Counted from the stretch's first letter, positions 8,051 to 17,964 are shown. The stretch is 64,000 bases of DNA from Paenibacillus sp. FSL H7-0331 (GCF_001956045.1 NZ_MRTH01000012.1:186001-250000); one strand, 5' to 3'. Notes: a model not told the origin generated them from the letters alone. Numbers and translations are program-made.

Positions 8051-8878
8051 ATGGCTAGAGGTTTGGATGGAAAACGGATTGTTATCACCGGTTCCCGTAA
8101 ATTAAGTGAACTGAGTGCAATTATTGAAAAACATGAAGGTATTCCCGTTATTCGTCCACAACAAGGGACCTTGCTCCTTGCTGAAAATGAAGTGGAGCGT
8201 GACCTGCTTAATCTGGTGGAGAGTGGAACCGACTGGATGATTTTCACAACGGGAACCGGACTTGAAGCTTTACTTCAGCAGGCAGAACGAATTGGTGTGA
8301 CGCAAAGCCTTCTCACAGTTGTGAAACAGTCCAAAGTCGCAGCAAGAGGGTATAAAACATTTGCCATGCTGAAAAAAATCGGGATTAAGCCGATTGTCAT
8401 TGATGATGATGGTACAACGCAAGGACTTATTCGAGAACTGCAATCCTATGCATTTGAAGGTCAAGGGGTAACCATTCAGTTGCATGGTGAGCCTATGCCG
8501 TTATTAGTAGCTTTTTTGAAAAATAAGGGAGCAGCAACCAGGACACTTTTGCCTTATAAACATATCGCTCCGGATGATAAGGTATCGCGTCAATTATGCC
8601 AGGAGATTATGGATGGCTCCGTCGATGCGGTCTGTTTTACGACAGCGGTTCAGGTTCGCTATTTGTATGATTTTGCAAAAAAGAATGGTTATTATCCGAG
8701 GATTAATGAAAGCTTCAATATGAAGGTGCTCGCGACGGCAGTTGGAAGAGTGACGGCCGAAGCATTGAAGGAGGAGGGCGTGAGACGAGTATTAACACCT
8801 GAAACCGAACGGATGGGTGCCATGATCGTTGAACTCTCCCATTACTATCAGAATCCATCTACAGACATCCAACAATGA
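8051..8878 (+). CDS. Uroporphyrinogen-III synthase (HemD)-like protein
   Basis: A 275-residue protein of the HemD fold: two alternating Rossmann-like lobes, with Gly-Lys-Arg-Ile-Val-Ile-Thr-Gly-Ser-Arg at the N-terminus, Asp-Trp-Met-Ile-Phe-Thr-Thr-Gly-Thr-Gly near residue 62 and Asp-Ala-Val-Cys-Phe-Thr-Thr-Ala near 195. HemD makes uroporphyrinogen III, the precursor of sirohaem. It is not in a hem operon but 15 bp upstream of cysI, whose enzyme needs sirohaem, so a role in sirohaem supply or a diverged regulatory role is inferred. ATG 8051 is chosen over an in-frame ATG at 8015 because AAGGGAG at 8036-8042 is correctly spaced from it. Confidence 0.8.
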   Translation: MARGLDGKRIVITGSRKLSELSAIIEKHEGIPVIRPQQGTLLLAENEVERDLLNLVESGTDWMIFTTGTGLEALLQQAERIGVTQSLLTVVKQSKVAARGYKTFAMLKKIGIKPIVIDDDGTTQGLIRELQSYAFEGQGVTIQLHGEPMPLLVAFLKNKGAATRTLLPYKHIAPDDKVSRQLCQEIMDGSVDAVCFTTAVQVRYLYDFAKKNGYYPRINESFNMKVLATAVGRVTAEALKEEGVRRVLTPETERMGAMIVELSHYYQNPSTDIQQ

Positions 8879-8893
8879 AAGGAGTTAATAGAA

Positions 8894-10732
8894 ATGGCAC
8901 CAGATAAAGAGGATCACGTACGATACTTACCATCCATGAGTTCGATAGAGGTGGAGCCAGCGACTTCTTCAAGTAGCGTGCTGAGGAATATGGGAAGTTC
9001 TTTGAAGGTTCCGGCAAATCCACCGAAAGTAACTCCACCGGGAGGACCGCCAAGCGAGGTCGAGCACATTAAACGGGGTAGTGAATATTTGCGCGGCACC
9101 ATTTATGATGCATTGCGTGATCGCATTACAGGCTCTATTCCAGAGGATGATAACAGACTTCTTAAATTTCATGGAAGCTACATGCAAGATGACCGGGATC
9201 AGCGTAATGAGCGGGAAAAAAAGAAGCTTGAACCAGCCTATCAGTTCATGCTGCGTGTGCTTGCCCCCGGAGGTGTGGCCTCACCAGAACAATATTTGGT
9301 GTTGGATAACCTTGCTCGTCTGTACGGCAACGATACGCTGCGTTTGACAACTCGCCAATCTTTTCAGCTCCATGGAATCGTGAAATGGAACCTGCAGGAA
9401 ACCATCCGGGAAGTTAACGATGCGTTGATGACAACACGAGCAGCTTGCGGGGATGTGAATCGTAATGTCATGTGCAATCCCAATCCGTATCAGTCCGATA
9501 TTCATACAGAGGTATACGGTTGGGCACGAGCGATCAGCAACCACTTGTCACCACGCACTCCTGCTTATCATGAAATCTGGATTAATGACGAGAAGGTGGT
9601 TGACAGCCTGCAGGGCAAATTGGTTGAGCCGATTTACGGGCCCGCTTACTTGCCGCGTAAGTTCAAGATCGGGATGGCCGTTCCGCCTTCTAATGATATA
9701 GATGTGTTTTCGCAGGACTTGGGTTTTATCGCCATTATTGAAGAGGGAGAGCTGAAGGGCTTTAATGTGGCCGTAGGTGGGGGAATGGGTATGACGCACA
9801 GTGATACGACTACGTACCCACAATTATCACAGGTAATCGGCTTCTGCCGTCCAGAGCAGGTCATTGAGGTAGCGGAGAAAACCGTATTAATTCAGCGGGA
9901 TTATGGCAATCGTTCGGTCCGCAAAAATGCCCGTTTTAAATATACAATCGACAGATACGGATATGACTGGTTTATTAGCCAGCTGCATGATCGGCTGGGA
10001 TGGGAGTTAGATCGTGCGCGTCCTTATTATTTCGAGCATCACGGTGATCGTTACGGTTGGGTAAAGGGGAGCAATAATCAGTGGCATCTGACTCTGTTTA
10101 TCATGAACGGGCGAATCAAGGATCAGGAGGGCTATCTTCTGATGACCGGCTTACGCGAAATCGCCAAAATTCATAAAGGTGACTTCCGCTTGACGGGAAA
10201 TCAGAATCTTATCATCGCGAATGTATCCAGTACAGATAAGGGAAAAGTGATGAGGCTGGTGGAAAAATACGGACTCAGTGATGGTCATCAGCAATCTGCT
10301 CTTCGTCGAAACGCGATGTCTTGTGTATCGCTGCCTACCTGCGGCCTGGCGATGGCCGAGGCTGAGCGTTATCTGCCCGCATTACTGGAGAAGATAGAGA
10401 CGGTATTGGACGACGCAGGCTTACATGAGGAGGAAATCGTTATCAGGATGACTGGCTGCCCGAACGGCTGTGCACGGCCAGTGCTTGGCGAAATTGCCAT
10501 GATTGGCAAGTCTCCCGGCAAATACAATCTTTATATGGGTGCGGGGTTCGCAGGTGAGAGAATGAGCAAGCTTTATCGGGAAAGCCTGAATGAAGCGGAG
10601 CTTCTGGGAGAGTTAACACCTATCATCCACAGATATGCCAATGAACGAAATCCGGGCGAGCATTTCGGTGATTTTGTCATTCGAACCGGTTACGTTAGAG
10701 AAGTCCGTTCTGGACTGGATTTCCATGATTGA
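8894..10732 (+). CDS. cysI: Assimilatory sulfite reductase haemoprotein (beta) subunit
   Basis: A 612-residue protein closely resembling Bacillus CysI. It reduces sulfite to sulfide with six electrons. Two ferredoxin-like/nitrite-sulfite reductase repeats are visible, and the 4Fe-4S/sirohaem cysteines are Cys477-x5-Cys483 and Cys522-x3-Cys526 (Thr-Gly-Cys-Pro-Asn-Gly-Cys-Ala-Arg). Substrate-binding basic residues such as Gly-Asn-Arg-Ser-Val-Arg-Lys-Asn-Ala are present. It carries about 45 extra N-terminal residues, rich in Ser, Pro and Glu, relative to the usual start; AAAGGAG 9 bases before 8894 supports this start, while ATG at 8990 would give the shorter form. The flavoprotein partner cysJ is not next to it in this window. 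Confidence 0.93.
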   Translation: MAPDKEDHVRYLPSMSSIEVEPATSSSSVLRNMGSSLKVPANPPKVTPPGGPPSEVEHIKRGSEYLRGTIYDALRDRITGSIPEDDNRLLKFHGSYMQDDRDQRNEREKKKLEPAYQFMLRVLAPGGVASPEQYLVLDNLARLYGNDTLRLTTRQSFQLHGIVKWNLQETIREVNDALMTTRAACGDVNRNVMCNPNPYQSDIHTEVYGWARAISNHLSPRTPAYHEIWINDEKVVDSLQGKLVEPIYGPAYLPRKFKIGMAVPPSNDIDVFSQDLGFIAIIEEGELKGFNVAVGGGMGMTHSDTTTYPQLSQVIGFCRPEQVIEVAEKTVLIQRDYGNRSVRKNARFKYTIDRYGYDWFISQLHDRLGWELDRARPYYFEHHGDRYGWVKGSNNQWHLTLFIMNGRIKDQEGYLLMTGLREIAKIHKGDFRLTGNQNLIIANVSSTDKGKVMRLVEKYGLSDGHQQSALRRNAMSCVSLPTCGLAMAEAERYLPALLEKIETVLDDAGLHEEEIVIRMTGCPNGCARPVLGEIAMIGKSPGKYNLYMGAGFAGERMSKLYRESLNEAELLGELTPIIHRYANERNPGEHFGDFVIRTGYVREVRSGLDFHD

Positions 10733-10809
10733 ATTGAAACGAATATGGTTGTGGCTTGCTATGGATGCTGTTATTGTAAATTATAAAAAGTGAAATGGAG
10801 CGAGGACAA

Positions 10810-11613
10810 ATGATTACTCATTTTGCAGGACTACAATTACATACAGTCTCCAAGCTTGCCGTGAAGCAGTTTTATCACAATCAACTGCAATTTCCCGTTG
10901 TGTTCGAATCGGAAACGGCCATTACTTTTCAACCGACCGCTGATTTCGCATTAACATTCACGGAAGCTTTTGAGCCGATAGCCCCAGCCCATATTGCATT
11001 TGAGGTACCTTATTCTGAATTTGAGGCCAGTGCTGCCTTTGTCAGGAGTGCTGGAATTTCACCATTAAAATGGCCTGCAGGGCACGAAATTGATGACTTT
11101 GAGACAGGTAGAAATATTTATTTCCGTGACGGCGACGGTAATTTATTAGAAATCATAACCCATTCCTATGTGAATGAAGGTGTGCTGGCTCCCTGCGGTC
11201 CCCTTAAAGTGATGTATCTCCGTGAAATTGGTTTTCCCGTTGATGATGTCATTGGGTTTCGAGAATGGCTGAAGGGCAACTTGCAATTAAAAACGATCAA
11301 GGAGCAAGACAACTTTAACTTTGTTATCGGGGGTACAGCGCATACGATTATAACTTCAACCCAAAGGCGTTGGATTCCAATTGCGATGATCGCAATGCCA
11401 CCTCGCATGACCGTAAGCTTGGGAGTGTCGGATTCCAGATTTATTCAACAGGTTCGTACCTCGTTGGAGGAGCAGGGGATAGTCAATCATACGAATGCAG
11501 GTCATGATGAGGAACTGAGCTTTAGCTTCAATGGATACAGGCTTCGTCTCGTTGTGACAGCATTTCCAGAGGAAACCGCTGCCTTGTTAAACTTGCCATT
11601 AGCAAGGAAATAG
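10810..11613 (+). CDS. VOC-family protein with two glyoxalase/dioxygenase-like modules
   Basis: A 267-residue member of the vicinal oxygen chelate superfamily. Residues about 4-120 form a first module (Gly-Leu-Gln-Leu-His-Thr at the start, then Ile-Tyr-Phe-Arg-Asp-Gly-Asp-Gly-Asn-Leu-Leu-Glu-Ile-Ile, a classic VOC C-terminal strand with the Glu ligand). Residues about 135-265 are a more diverged second module. VOC enzymes include glyoxalases, fosfomycin-resistance enzymes and extradiol dioxygenases; the substrate here is unknown. ATG 10810 has GGAGCGAGG just upstream; an in-frame ATG at 10795 overlaps that site. It follows cysI by 77 bp and may be read from the same transcript. Confidence 0.75.
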   Translation: MITHFAGLQLHTVSKLAVKQFYHNQLQFPVVFESETAITFQPTADFALTFTEAFEPIAPAHIAFEVPYSEFEASAAFVRSAGISPLKWPAGHEIDDFETGRNIYFRDGDGNLLEIITHSYVNEGVLAPCGPLKVMYLREIGFPVDDVIGFREWLKGNLQLKTIKEQDNFNFVIGGTAHTIITSTQRRWIPIAMIAMPPRMTVSLGVSDSRFIQQVRTSLEEQGIVNHTNAGHDEELSFSFNGYRLRLVVTAFPEETAALLNLPLARK

Positions 11614-11721
11614 ATCGGCAGACTGGTAAATATAAGTTCGATGATGATCTCTCGTTTAGAAACCTTTCTCTTGAATGATGCGTCTTAGTTAATGACCAAC
11701 AAAGTCGAGAGGAAGATGCTG

Positions 11722-13194
11722 ATGAAATCGCATTTTTTTATTAATATACCAATAAGGGTTGTGTTGCTGCTGTTACTGACTTTGTCCTGGCTCCCTCAGG
11801 ACGCGCTAGCGGCGGACTCGAATTCGACAGGTATGAAGCTTCCCCAAGCACTCAACCTTAAGGATAAGGTTACTCCGGTTTACGATACCATCAATGGTGT
11901 GGAGCTTTATGAAGCAGCCCCGCAGAAGGTTCAAGTGACAGGAGCAGAGGATGGATGGGACCGGAAGCTGCTGAGCACGCATGACGAGGCCTGGTTTCGA
12001 ATCCAGACGACTGACGGTGATCGTTGGGTTCATGTGCAAAGTCCGGAAATGGACGATACTGATTATCAGTATATAGCCCTTACGGGAAGTGAACATCTGT
12101 ATGATCAACGATCCGGGAGTGCTCGCAGCCTTGGAACCATTTCACCGCAGGTGGTGCGATCCATTTATTCGGATCAAGGCTATTACCGCATCCAGACCTG
12201 GATGGGCTACAAGTGGATTCATCCTGAGCAGCCGATATTTGACGATGTGAATGCAGAAGGCAGCAACAGCTCGGGGTGGTCAGCACAGTTAAGGACGATG
12301 ACGCCGATGTTCAACGCACCGGATTTAGGCAGCGAGGTCGTGGGATGGCTGCAGCCGCAGTGGATACAAAGTAAAATAACGCTTTACAAGGAATGGTATT
12401 ACATTGACACCTGGGAAGGAAAACGGTGGGTCCACACGAACACTGGCTACCCCAAGGATTTGCAAAAGAAGGATACCCGTGTGACGTTAAAGGCTACTGT
12501 GAATGTGTATGAGCACCCTGATCGAAGAGCTCGGGTGTTGGGCACACTGGCACCGCAGACGGTCGAAGCTTTCGAGCACGGCAGCGGCTGGCATCACATT
12601 CATAGCCAATGGCTTGGGGACGTGTGGATCTATCAAGCGGCACCCGACTATGATCCAGACACGTATTCACCCCCTGCCGCTATCGAACCAAAGCTCATCC
12701 CGGTGGATTGGACGATGGTTGAATCTGTCATTGGCACCAGACGGAGCAATTATCCATTTGATTTGACTGCCATCGTATCCAATGGCGAGAAAATTGATCC
12801 TGAAGCTACCTTTACGTCCGATCAACTGGCTACGATTCACTTTAACGTAAAAAATGTAAGTCCAGATCAACTCACCCTGGACGCATCTACTTCTTTTGAA
12901 ATCCAAATTGTACGTCAAAGCGAAAATGATGACGGTATGAAGCCGCAGCTCGTTTGGTCAGGAACGCTTGAGGCTCCGAAGGGGCTGTTTAACAGCGGGT
13001 CCAGCGCCGGTATCTCCTTCAATTGGGATCAAAAGGATGCGGCTGGCAAGCAGGTACCCTTTGGACTGTATAGTGTGCAAATCAAGCTGCCGATGACCAT
13101 CAGCTACATGATTAACAACACGACAGCCACTCAACATCAGGAAGCGAGCTCGGCCATCCTTACCCACTTTCCACTGCGTATCGGTGCTCCTTGA
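11722..13194 (+). CDS. Secreted protein with SH3-like repeats and a BsuPI-like C-terminal domain
   Basis: A 490-residue exported protein of unknown function. Residues 1-30 are a signal peptide (hydrophobic Val-Val-Leu-Leu-Leu-Leu-Leu core, then Ala-Leu-Ala-Ala). About four 65-75-residue SH3-like repeats follow, each ending in a pattern like Trp-Tyr-x-Ile-x-Thr-Trp-x-Gly-x-(Lys/Arg)-Trp-(Ile/Val)-His, as in wall-binding SH3 domains. Residues about 350-485 are a beta-rich domain resembling the BsuPI intracellular proteinase inhibitor family (an Asn-Trp-Asp-Gln-Lys-Asp...Gly-Leu-Tyr-Ser-Val core). GAGAGG at 11707-11712 favours ATG 11722 over ATGs at 11692 and 11716. A cell-wall-associated role is inferred from the SH3 repeats only. 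Confidence 0.7.
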   Translation: MKSHFFINIPIRVVLLLLLTLSWLPQDALAADSNSTGMKLPQALNLKDKVTPVYDTINGVELYEAAPQKVQVTGAEDGWDRKLLSTHDEAWFRIQTTDGDRWVHVQSPEMDDTDYQYIALTGSEHLYDQRSGSARSLGTISPQVVRSIYSDQGYYRIQTWMGYKWIHPEQPIFDDVNAEGSNSSGWSAQLRTMTPMFNAPDLGSEVVGWLQPQWIQSKITLYKEWYYIDTWEGKRWVHTNTGYPKDLQKKDTRVTLKATVNVYEHPDRRARVLGTLAPQTVEAFEHGSGWHHIHSQWLGDVWIYQAAPDYDPDTYSPPAAIEPKLIPVDWTMVESVIGTRRSNYPFDLTAIVSNGEKIDPEATFTSDQLATIHFNVKNVSPDQLTLDASTSFEIQIVRQSENDDGMKPQLVWSGTLEAPKGLFNSGSSAGISFNWDQKDAAGKQVPFGLYSVQIKLPMTISYMINNTTATQHQEASSAILTHFPLRIGAP

Positions 13195-13226
13195 GTTCCA
13201 GATAGACTGTTAGAGTCCGCCGCTTC

Positions 13227-13727
13227 TTAACCAGGACTGCGCTTGGCTTCCTTGGCGGTAACCCAAACCTTCAGCTCTGTTTGAAGCAGCAGCATGGTTG
13301 TAATGTTGACCGTGTAGTCCTTGTCCATAATCGCATGATAGGTTTTCTGAGCAATCAGTGACCGGTAAAGCTGGGGGGATTCGGCGATGCTGCTGATTTT
13401 TTGACCTTTAACAATATTCAGGTCATTGCGGATCCTGCGTTCCAGCTCTTGCTCGGTCAGTTTGTCGAAGAGCTGGTCTTCACCCGACTCGACAATCACG
13501 TCAAGGCGATTAATTCGATTTTGCTGGGTTTTGCTAATCCGATAGGAATTATTGTCCTGAATCAGTTGTTCGTTTTCCGCTCGCAGCTCACGATTTTCCA
13601 GGAGCGTGGCATTCAGGTGATGATGGTAAATACTCACAAATACAGCACAACCGATGATCGCTCCCGCCGCTAGCAAGCCAGCAGCCTGCAGCAGTCCGGT
13701 AAATTGTTCAAAAGGCGGCACCCTCAA
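13227..13727 (-). CDS. ytrI: Sporulation membrane protein YtrI
   Basis: A 166-residue protein with one N-terminal membrane helix (residues about 11-32), then a coiled-coil-like stretch (Leu-Leu-Glu-Asn-Arg-Glu-Leu-Arg-Ala-Glu-Asn) and a C-terminal soluble domain. The N-terminus Met-Arg-Val-Pro-Pro-Phe matches B. subtilis YtrI (Met-Arg-Ile-Pro-Pro-Tyr). That requires a TTG start at 13727, which has AAGGGAGG nine bases upstream and overlaps the ytrH stop as TTGA; a longer frame from ATG 13754 would lack a ribosome binding site and overlap ytrH by 31 bases. YtrI and YtrH are mother-cell sporulation proteins in B. subtilis and the gene order next to dnaE is the same. Confidence 0.82.
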   Translation of the reverse strand: MRVPPFEQFTGLLQAAGLLAAGAIIGCAVFVSIYHHHLNATLLENRELRAENEQLIQDNNSYRISKTQQNRINRLDVIVESGEDQLFDKLTEQELERRIRNDLNIVKGQKISSIAESPQLYRSLIAQKTYHAIMDKDYTVNITTMLLLQTELKVWVTAKEAKRSPG

Positions 13728-14056
13728 CTGCTGCTGCCTCCCTTGCAAATCCATTGAATCAGCGAGGTTCCGACCTGTGCCCCGATAAACGCGAACACAA
13801 TATACAAAATTTGCTTAATGGCCGGGGATATATAGCCCTCGGTCAAATTGCTTTCAATGACTCGGATCGGATCGATGGTTCCGCCTACAGCAGCTACTAC
13901 CGCCCAGATTTTGATTTGTTCCGAAATTAGCAGCATTCTCGTCGTTGGCGGTTCCATGATAAGGACGGCCCCGATCCCTCCGAGCAGCGTGCCTCCAAGC
14001 ACAACTCCGAACGCAATAAACCAATCCATTGCACATTTGGTTAAAAAGCTTGTCAT
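13724..14056 (-). CDS. ytrH: Sporulation membrane protein YtrH
   Basis: A 110-residue protein with three hydrophobic segments, including the Phe-Gly-Val-Val-Leu-Gly-Gly-Thr-Leu-Leu-Gly-Gly-Ile-Gly helix and an Ile-Trp-Ala-Val-Val-Ala-Ala-Val-Gly-Gly-Thr segment that match YtrH. In B. subtilis it is produced in the mother cell and needed for efficient sporulation. ATG 14056 is chosen because GAGGGTG lies 9 bases upstream on the minus strand; an in-frame ATG at 14077 has no such site. It is divergent from dnaE and translationally coupled to ytrI. Confidence 0.85.
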   Translation of the reverse strand: MTSFLTKCAMDWFIAFGVVLGGTLLGGIGAVLIMEPPTTRMLLISEQIKIWAVVAAVGGTIDPIRVIESNLTEGYISPAIKQILYIVFAFIGAQVGTSLIQWICKGGSSS

Positions 14057-14182
14057 CGTTTCTTTCACCCTCTTCATCTTCGAAGCTTGTTCTCCTATTG
14101 TAAATTGTATGGTACACGTGTTCGTATTATGATAAGATATTTATATATAGGTATTCGGACACATATGGAGGGGGCGAGGCAG

Positions 14183-17100
14183 ATGAGCGACTTTGTGCAT
14201 CTGCATGTACATAGCGAATATAGCTTGCTGGACGGTGCGGCGCGTATCGACGATATGGTCGGGCAAGCGGCAGCCATGGGCATGAAATCACTTGCCTTGA
14301 CTGATCACGGCGTCATGTATGGAGCGATTCCTTTTTATAAAGCATGCAAACGGCACGGCATTAAACCGATTATTGGCTGTGAGATGTATTATACGGCTGG
14401 CTCCATTCGTGATAAGGGCACACGCAAGGAACATCCGATCTATCATCTGATTTTGCTAGCCAAAAATCAGGTGGGCTATCAGAATCTGATGAAGCTGTGC
14501 TCGATTGGACATTTGCAGGGCCATCATTATAAACCGCGGATTGATCCGCAGCACCTGGCTCAATATTCGGAAGGACTTATTTGCACAAGCTCCTGTCTGG
14601 GTGGCGAGGTGTCCCAGCATCTGCTGCATGAGCGATATGAGCAAGCCAAGGAAGCAGCGCTTCGCTACCGGGCCATATTCGGGGATGATTTCTTTCTGGA
14701 GCTGCAGGATCACGGTCTGCTGGAGCAGAAAAAAGTGAACCAAAGCATGCTGCGTCTGAGTGAGGATACGGGAATTCCGTTAGTTGCCACCAACGATGTT
14801 CACTATGTTCGTGAGCCGGACCATGCGGTACAGGACATATTGCTGTGCATTGGCACTGGCAAAACGGTGGACGATCCGGATCGTCTCAAGTTCCAGTCGA
14901 GCCAGCTTTATTTGAAAAGCGCTGAGGAAATGAACAGATTGTTTCCTCACGTACTCCAGGCGATTGCCAATACGTCGATTATAGCGGAACGCTGTCAGCT
15001 GGAGATCGAATTCGGCCGTTCCATTTTGCCGCGTTTCGAGCCCATTCCTGACCATTCGACCGCAGGAGAATACCTTGCCGAATTGTGTAGGGTGGGGCTC
15101 AGAACGCGATATGAGCACTCGGATTCCTGGCAGGACCCGAGCTTTTGCAAGCAGATTGAGGAGCGTCTCGTTTACGAACTGTCGGTTATTGAACGAATGG
15201 GCTTTTCTGATTATTTTCTCATCGTATGGGATTTTATTCGCTTTGCGCACGAGCAGCGGATTGCAACAGGACCGGGACGGGGCTCGTCTGCAGGAAGTCT
15301 GGTTGCCTATGTGCTGCGTATTACGGATGTCGACCCGATCCGCTACAAGCTGTTGTTTGAACGGTTTTTGAATCCCGAACGGATATCGATGCCGGATATT
15401 GATATCGATTTTAGCGATTTGCGGCGGGATGAGGTTATTGACTATGTTGTTGCCAAATACGGTCCCGAGCATGTCGCGCAGATTATTACGTTTGGAACGA
15501 TGGCTGCCAAGGCTGCCGTTCGTGACGTGGGCCGTGTATTAAACCTGCCTTATAACGAAGTGGACCGCGCAGCCAAAATGATTCCGCATCAGCTCGGGAT
15601 GACGCTGGCGGAGGCGGTTGAAGCCAATCCTGATCTGAAGGCATTAGCAGCCAGACAGCCGAAGACGGCAGAGCTGCTGGATATGGCCATGAAGGTGGAG
15701 GGAATGCCACGTCACGCATCGACACATGCCGCAGGTGTCGTGATTTCGCGAGAACCATTGACACAATATGTACCTCTGCAGGAAGGTAATGAGCAGACGG
15801 CATTAACGCAATATTCCATGGAGCATCTGGAAGCCATCGGGCTGTTAAAAATGGATTTTCTCGGACTGCGAACGTTATCGATCATCGAACGTACTTTGAT
15901 GTGGATCAAGGAGCAGACGGGAATTGAGCTCGATTTTCATAAGCTGTCTATCGATGACCCGGCTACCTACGAAATGCTGGGTCGAGGAGATACAACAGGC
16001 GTATTTCAAATGGAGTCTCCTGGGGTTCGCAAGGTGCTTAAGGAGCTGCGACCGTCGGGGTTTGAGGATATTATTTCAGTAGTCGCGCTGTACCGTCCAG
16101 GCCCAATGGAATTCATCCCGCGTTTTATACAAGGTAAGCACGGGGAAATCGAAGTGGAATACCCGCATGTGGATCTGGAGCCGATCCTGCGTGATACGTA
16201 CGGAATTATTGTGTATCAAGAGCAAATCATGCAAATTGCTTCCCAAATGGCCGGCTTTAGTCTGGGCGAAGCGGATTTGCTGCGTCGGGCCGTAAGCAAG
16301 AAGAAGCGTGAGGTACTTGACGAGGAACGTGCGCATTTTGTTAAAGGCAGCCAATCACTTGGTTATAGTGCAGCTGAAGCGAACAAGGTCTACGATATGA
16401 TCGTCCGCTTCGCCGACTACGGATTTCCTCGCGCGCATGCTACCGCTTATGGAGTGCTGGCTTTTCAAACGGCTTATCTCAAGGCTCATTACCCGGTTCA
16501 GTTTATGGCCTCGATGCTGACAGCTGTGATGGGTAATCACAATAAAGTAGCTGAATATGTCGATGAATGTCGTCGGATGGGTATTGCTGTACTGCCGCCT
16601 GATGTCAACGAGAGCGGGATCGTCTTCACTCCAGCAAAGCAGCCGCAATCGCTCGAAGAGTCGGAGGATAATCCGGTCAGTTTTGGAGCCATACGGTTTG
16701 GACTAGCTGCCATCAAAAATGTAGGCACGCATGCGATTGAAACCATTATGCAGGAGCGCAGCAGCGATGAAGGCTCTTTTGAAAGCTTGATTGATCTGTG
16801 CCGTCGTGTGGATTTACGAGTGTGCAACAAACGTGTATTGGAATCACTCATTCAAGGAGGCGCTGCTGGTTCCTTACCGGGTCATCGCGCCCAGCAGCTT
16901 GCGATGCTTGAGGATACGATCAATGCTGCGCTCAAATGGCGAAAGGAACGCGACGATCTTCAGCTGCATTTGTTTGGCTTTGTTGAGGATGTGAACTGGG
17001 ATGTCGAATATCCGCAGATTGCGCCCTACACCATGACTCAACAGCTGGAGTTTGAAAAGGAGCTGCTGGGTCTCTATATCTCGGGCAGTCCGCTTGATGA

Positions 17101-17806
17101 TTACGAGCAGGTACTGAGAGAGCTGGAGATCGATCTGCTGCATTACTTGCCGGAAATGCCGGATCACAGTGAGGTGATAGTAGCGGGCTTGGTGCTCTCC
17201 AGCAAAACAATCGTGACCAAGAAGGGCCAGCCGATGGCCTTTATGGAGCTGGAGGATCGCGTTTCCAAGGTCGAGGTCGTGCTGTTCCCGGAGGTTTGGA
17301 AGCAATATGCCCCGCTCGTTCAAAAGGGGAAGCCGGTGCTCATTAAAGCTAAGCTGCAGCAGGGTGATGAGGAGGTTAAGCTGCTGGCGGATCAGTTATT
17401 TGCCTTAAATGATCCTGAGCTGCTTGCGAACGCAATGCGACGTCCAGCTGCCCCTACCCATAAGCCAGGCAGCAGGACAGTCAGCAAGCCGGATAAAGGA
17501 AAAAGCACAAATGAACGAACCGTGACTCCACCTGCTGCGCGTGAGGTACAGCCGAATAAGGCAGTAAGTCCCCCTTCGAACCAGCGGGTTTATATCAAAA
17601 TTTCGCCTGCCCATGAGCGGCAGCGCATATTATCCAGTCTGAAGGAGCTTCTGCTGCAGCATCAGGGATCGTTATCTGTTGTTCTCTATTACGAAAGCAG
17701 CCAAAAAACACTCAGCTTAAACGATCAATTTAACGTAAAGCCGTCTCCGAAGCTGATTCAGGTTATCGAAGATTTATTGGGCAAGGATACAGCGAGAGTA
17801 AAATAG
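14183..17806 (+). CDS. dnaE: DNA polymerase III alpha subunit, DnaE type
   Basis: A 1,207-residue family C replicative polymerase. The N-terminal PHP domain begins with Phe-Val-His-Leu-His-Val-His-Ser-Glu-Tyr-Ser and includes Ala-Leu-Thr-Asp-His-Gly. The polymerase palm carries the catalytic Pro-Asp-Ile-Asp-Ile-Asp-Phe triad near residues 400-410. The fingers, tandem HhH region (Tyr-Arg-Pro-Gly-Pro-Met) and an OB domain near residues 990-1,070 follow, and the C-terminal ~130 residues are a low-complexity linker plus a small end domain. In Firmicutes this enzyme extends lagging-strand primers alongside PolC. Start at 14183 has GGAGGGGGCGAGG upstream. Upstream in-frame codons back to 14087 lie outside the PHP domain and are not used. 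Confidence 0.95.
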   Translation: MSDFVHLHVHSEYSLLDGAARIDDMVGQAAAMGMKSLALTDHGVMYGAIPFYKACKRHGIKPIIGCEMYYTAGSIRDKGTRKEHPIYHLILLAKNQVGYQNLMKLCSIGHLQGHHYKPRIDPQHLAQYSEGLICTSSCLGGEVSQHLLHERYEQAKEAALRYRAIFGDDFFLELQDHGLLEQKKVNQSMLRLSEDTGIPLVATNDVHYVREPDHAVQDILLCIGTGKTVDDPDRLKFQSSQLYLKSAEEMNRLFPHVLQAIANTSIIAERCQLEIEFGRSILPRFEPIPDHSTAGEYLAELCRVGLRTRYEHSDSWQDPSFCKQIEERLVYELSVIERMGFSDYFLIVWDFIRFAHEQRIATGPGRGSSAGSLVAYVLRITDVDPIRYKLLFERFLNPERISMPDIDIDFSDLRRDEVIDYVVAKYGPEHVAQIITFGTMAAKAAVRDVGRVLNLPYNEVDRAAKMIPHQLGMTLAEAVEANPDLKALAARQPKTAELLDMAMKVEGMPRHASTHAAGVVISREPLTQYVPLQEGNEQTALTQYSMEHLEAIGLLKMDFLGLRTLSIIERTLMWIKEQTGIELDFHKLSIDDPATYEMLGRGDTTGVFQMESPGVRKVLKELRPSGFEDIISVVALYRPGPMEFIPRFIQGKHGEIEVEYPHVDLEPILRDTYGIIVYQEQIMQIASQMAGFSLGEADLLRRAVSKKKREVLDEERAHFVKGSQSLGYSAAEANKVYDMIVRFADYGFPRAHATAYGVLAFQTAYLKAHYPVQFMASMLTAVMGNHNKVAEYVDECRRMGIAVLPPDVNESGIVFTPAKQPQSLEESEDNPVSFGAIRFGLAAIKNVGTHAIETIMQERSSDEGSFESLIDLCRRVDLRVCNKRVLESLIQGGAAGSLPGHRAQQLAMLEDTINAALKWRKERDDLQLHLFGFVEDVNWDVEYPQIAPYTMTQQLEFEKELLGLYISGSPLDDYEQVLRELEIDLLHYLPEMPDHSEVIVAGLVLSSKTIVTKKGQPMAFMELEDRVSKVEVVLFPEVWKQYAPLVQKGKPVLIKAKLQQGDEEVKLLADQLFALNDPELLANAMRRPAAPTHKPGSRTVSKPDKGKSTNERTVTPPAAREVQPNKAVSPPSNQRVYIKISPAHERQRILSSLKELLLQHQGSLSVVLYYESSQKTLSLNDQFNVKPSPKLIQVIEDLLGKDTARVK

Positions 17807-17820
17807 CAGCGTGTGATCAC

Positions 17821-17855
17821 AAAAAATCCGGGAAAATGCCGGATTTTATTTTTTT
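17821..17855 (+). terminator. dnaE terminator
   Basis: AAAATCCGG at 17823-17831 pairs with CCGGATTTT at 17839-17847, followed by a run of T broken by a single A. It directly follows the dnaE stop. Confidence 0.9.
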
Positions 17856-17964
17856 AGCAGGAATTTACCATATATTGTTGAATAACAGTTGTTGTGGTTC
17901 CAAAGTAATGGTTCTAAAGGCTTCTTAAGTGTATGGAATGTTATGAATTGAAGGAGAGAGGAAG

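Noticed and set aside
14780..15472. A 230-codon minus-strand frame inside dnaE
   Set aside because: Entirely within dnaE with no start signal or family resemblance.
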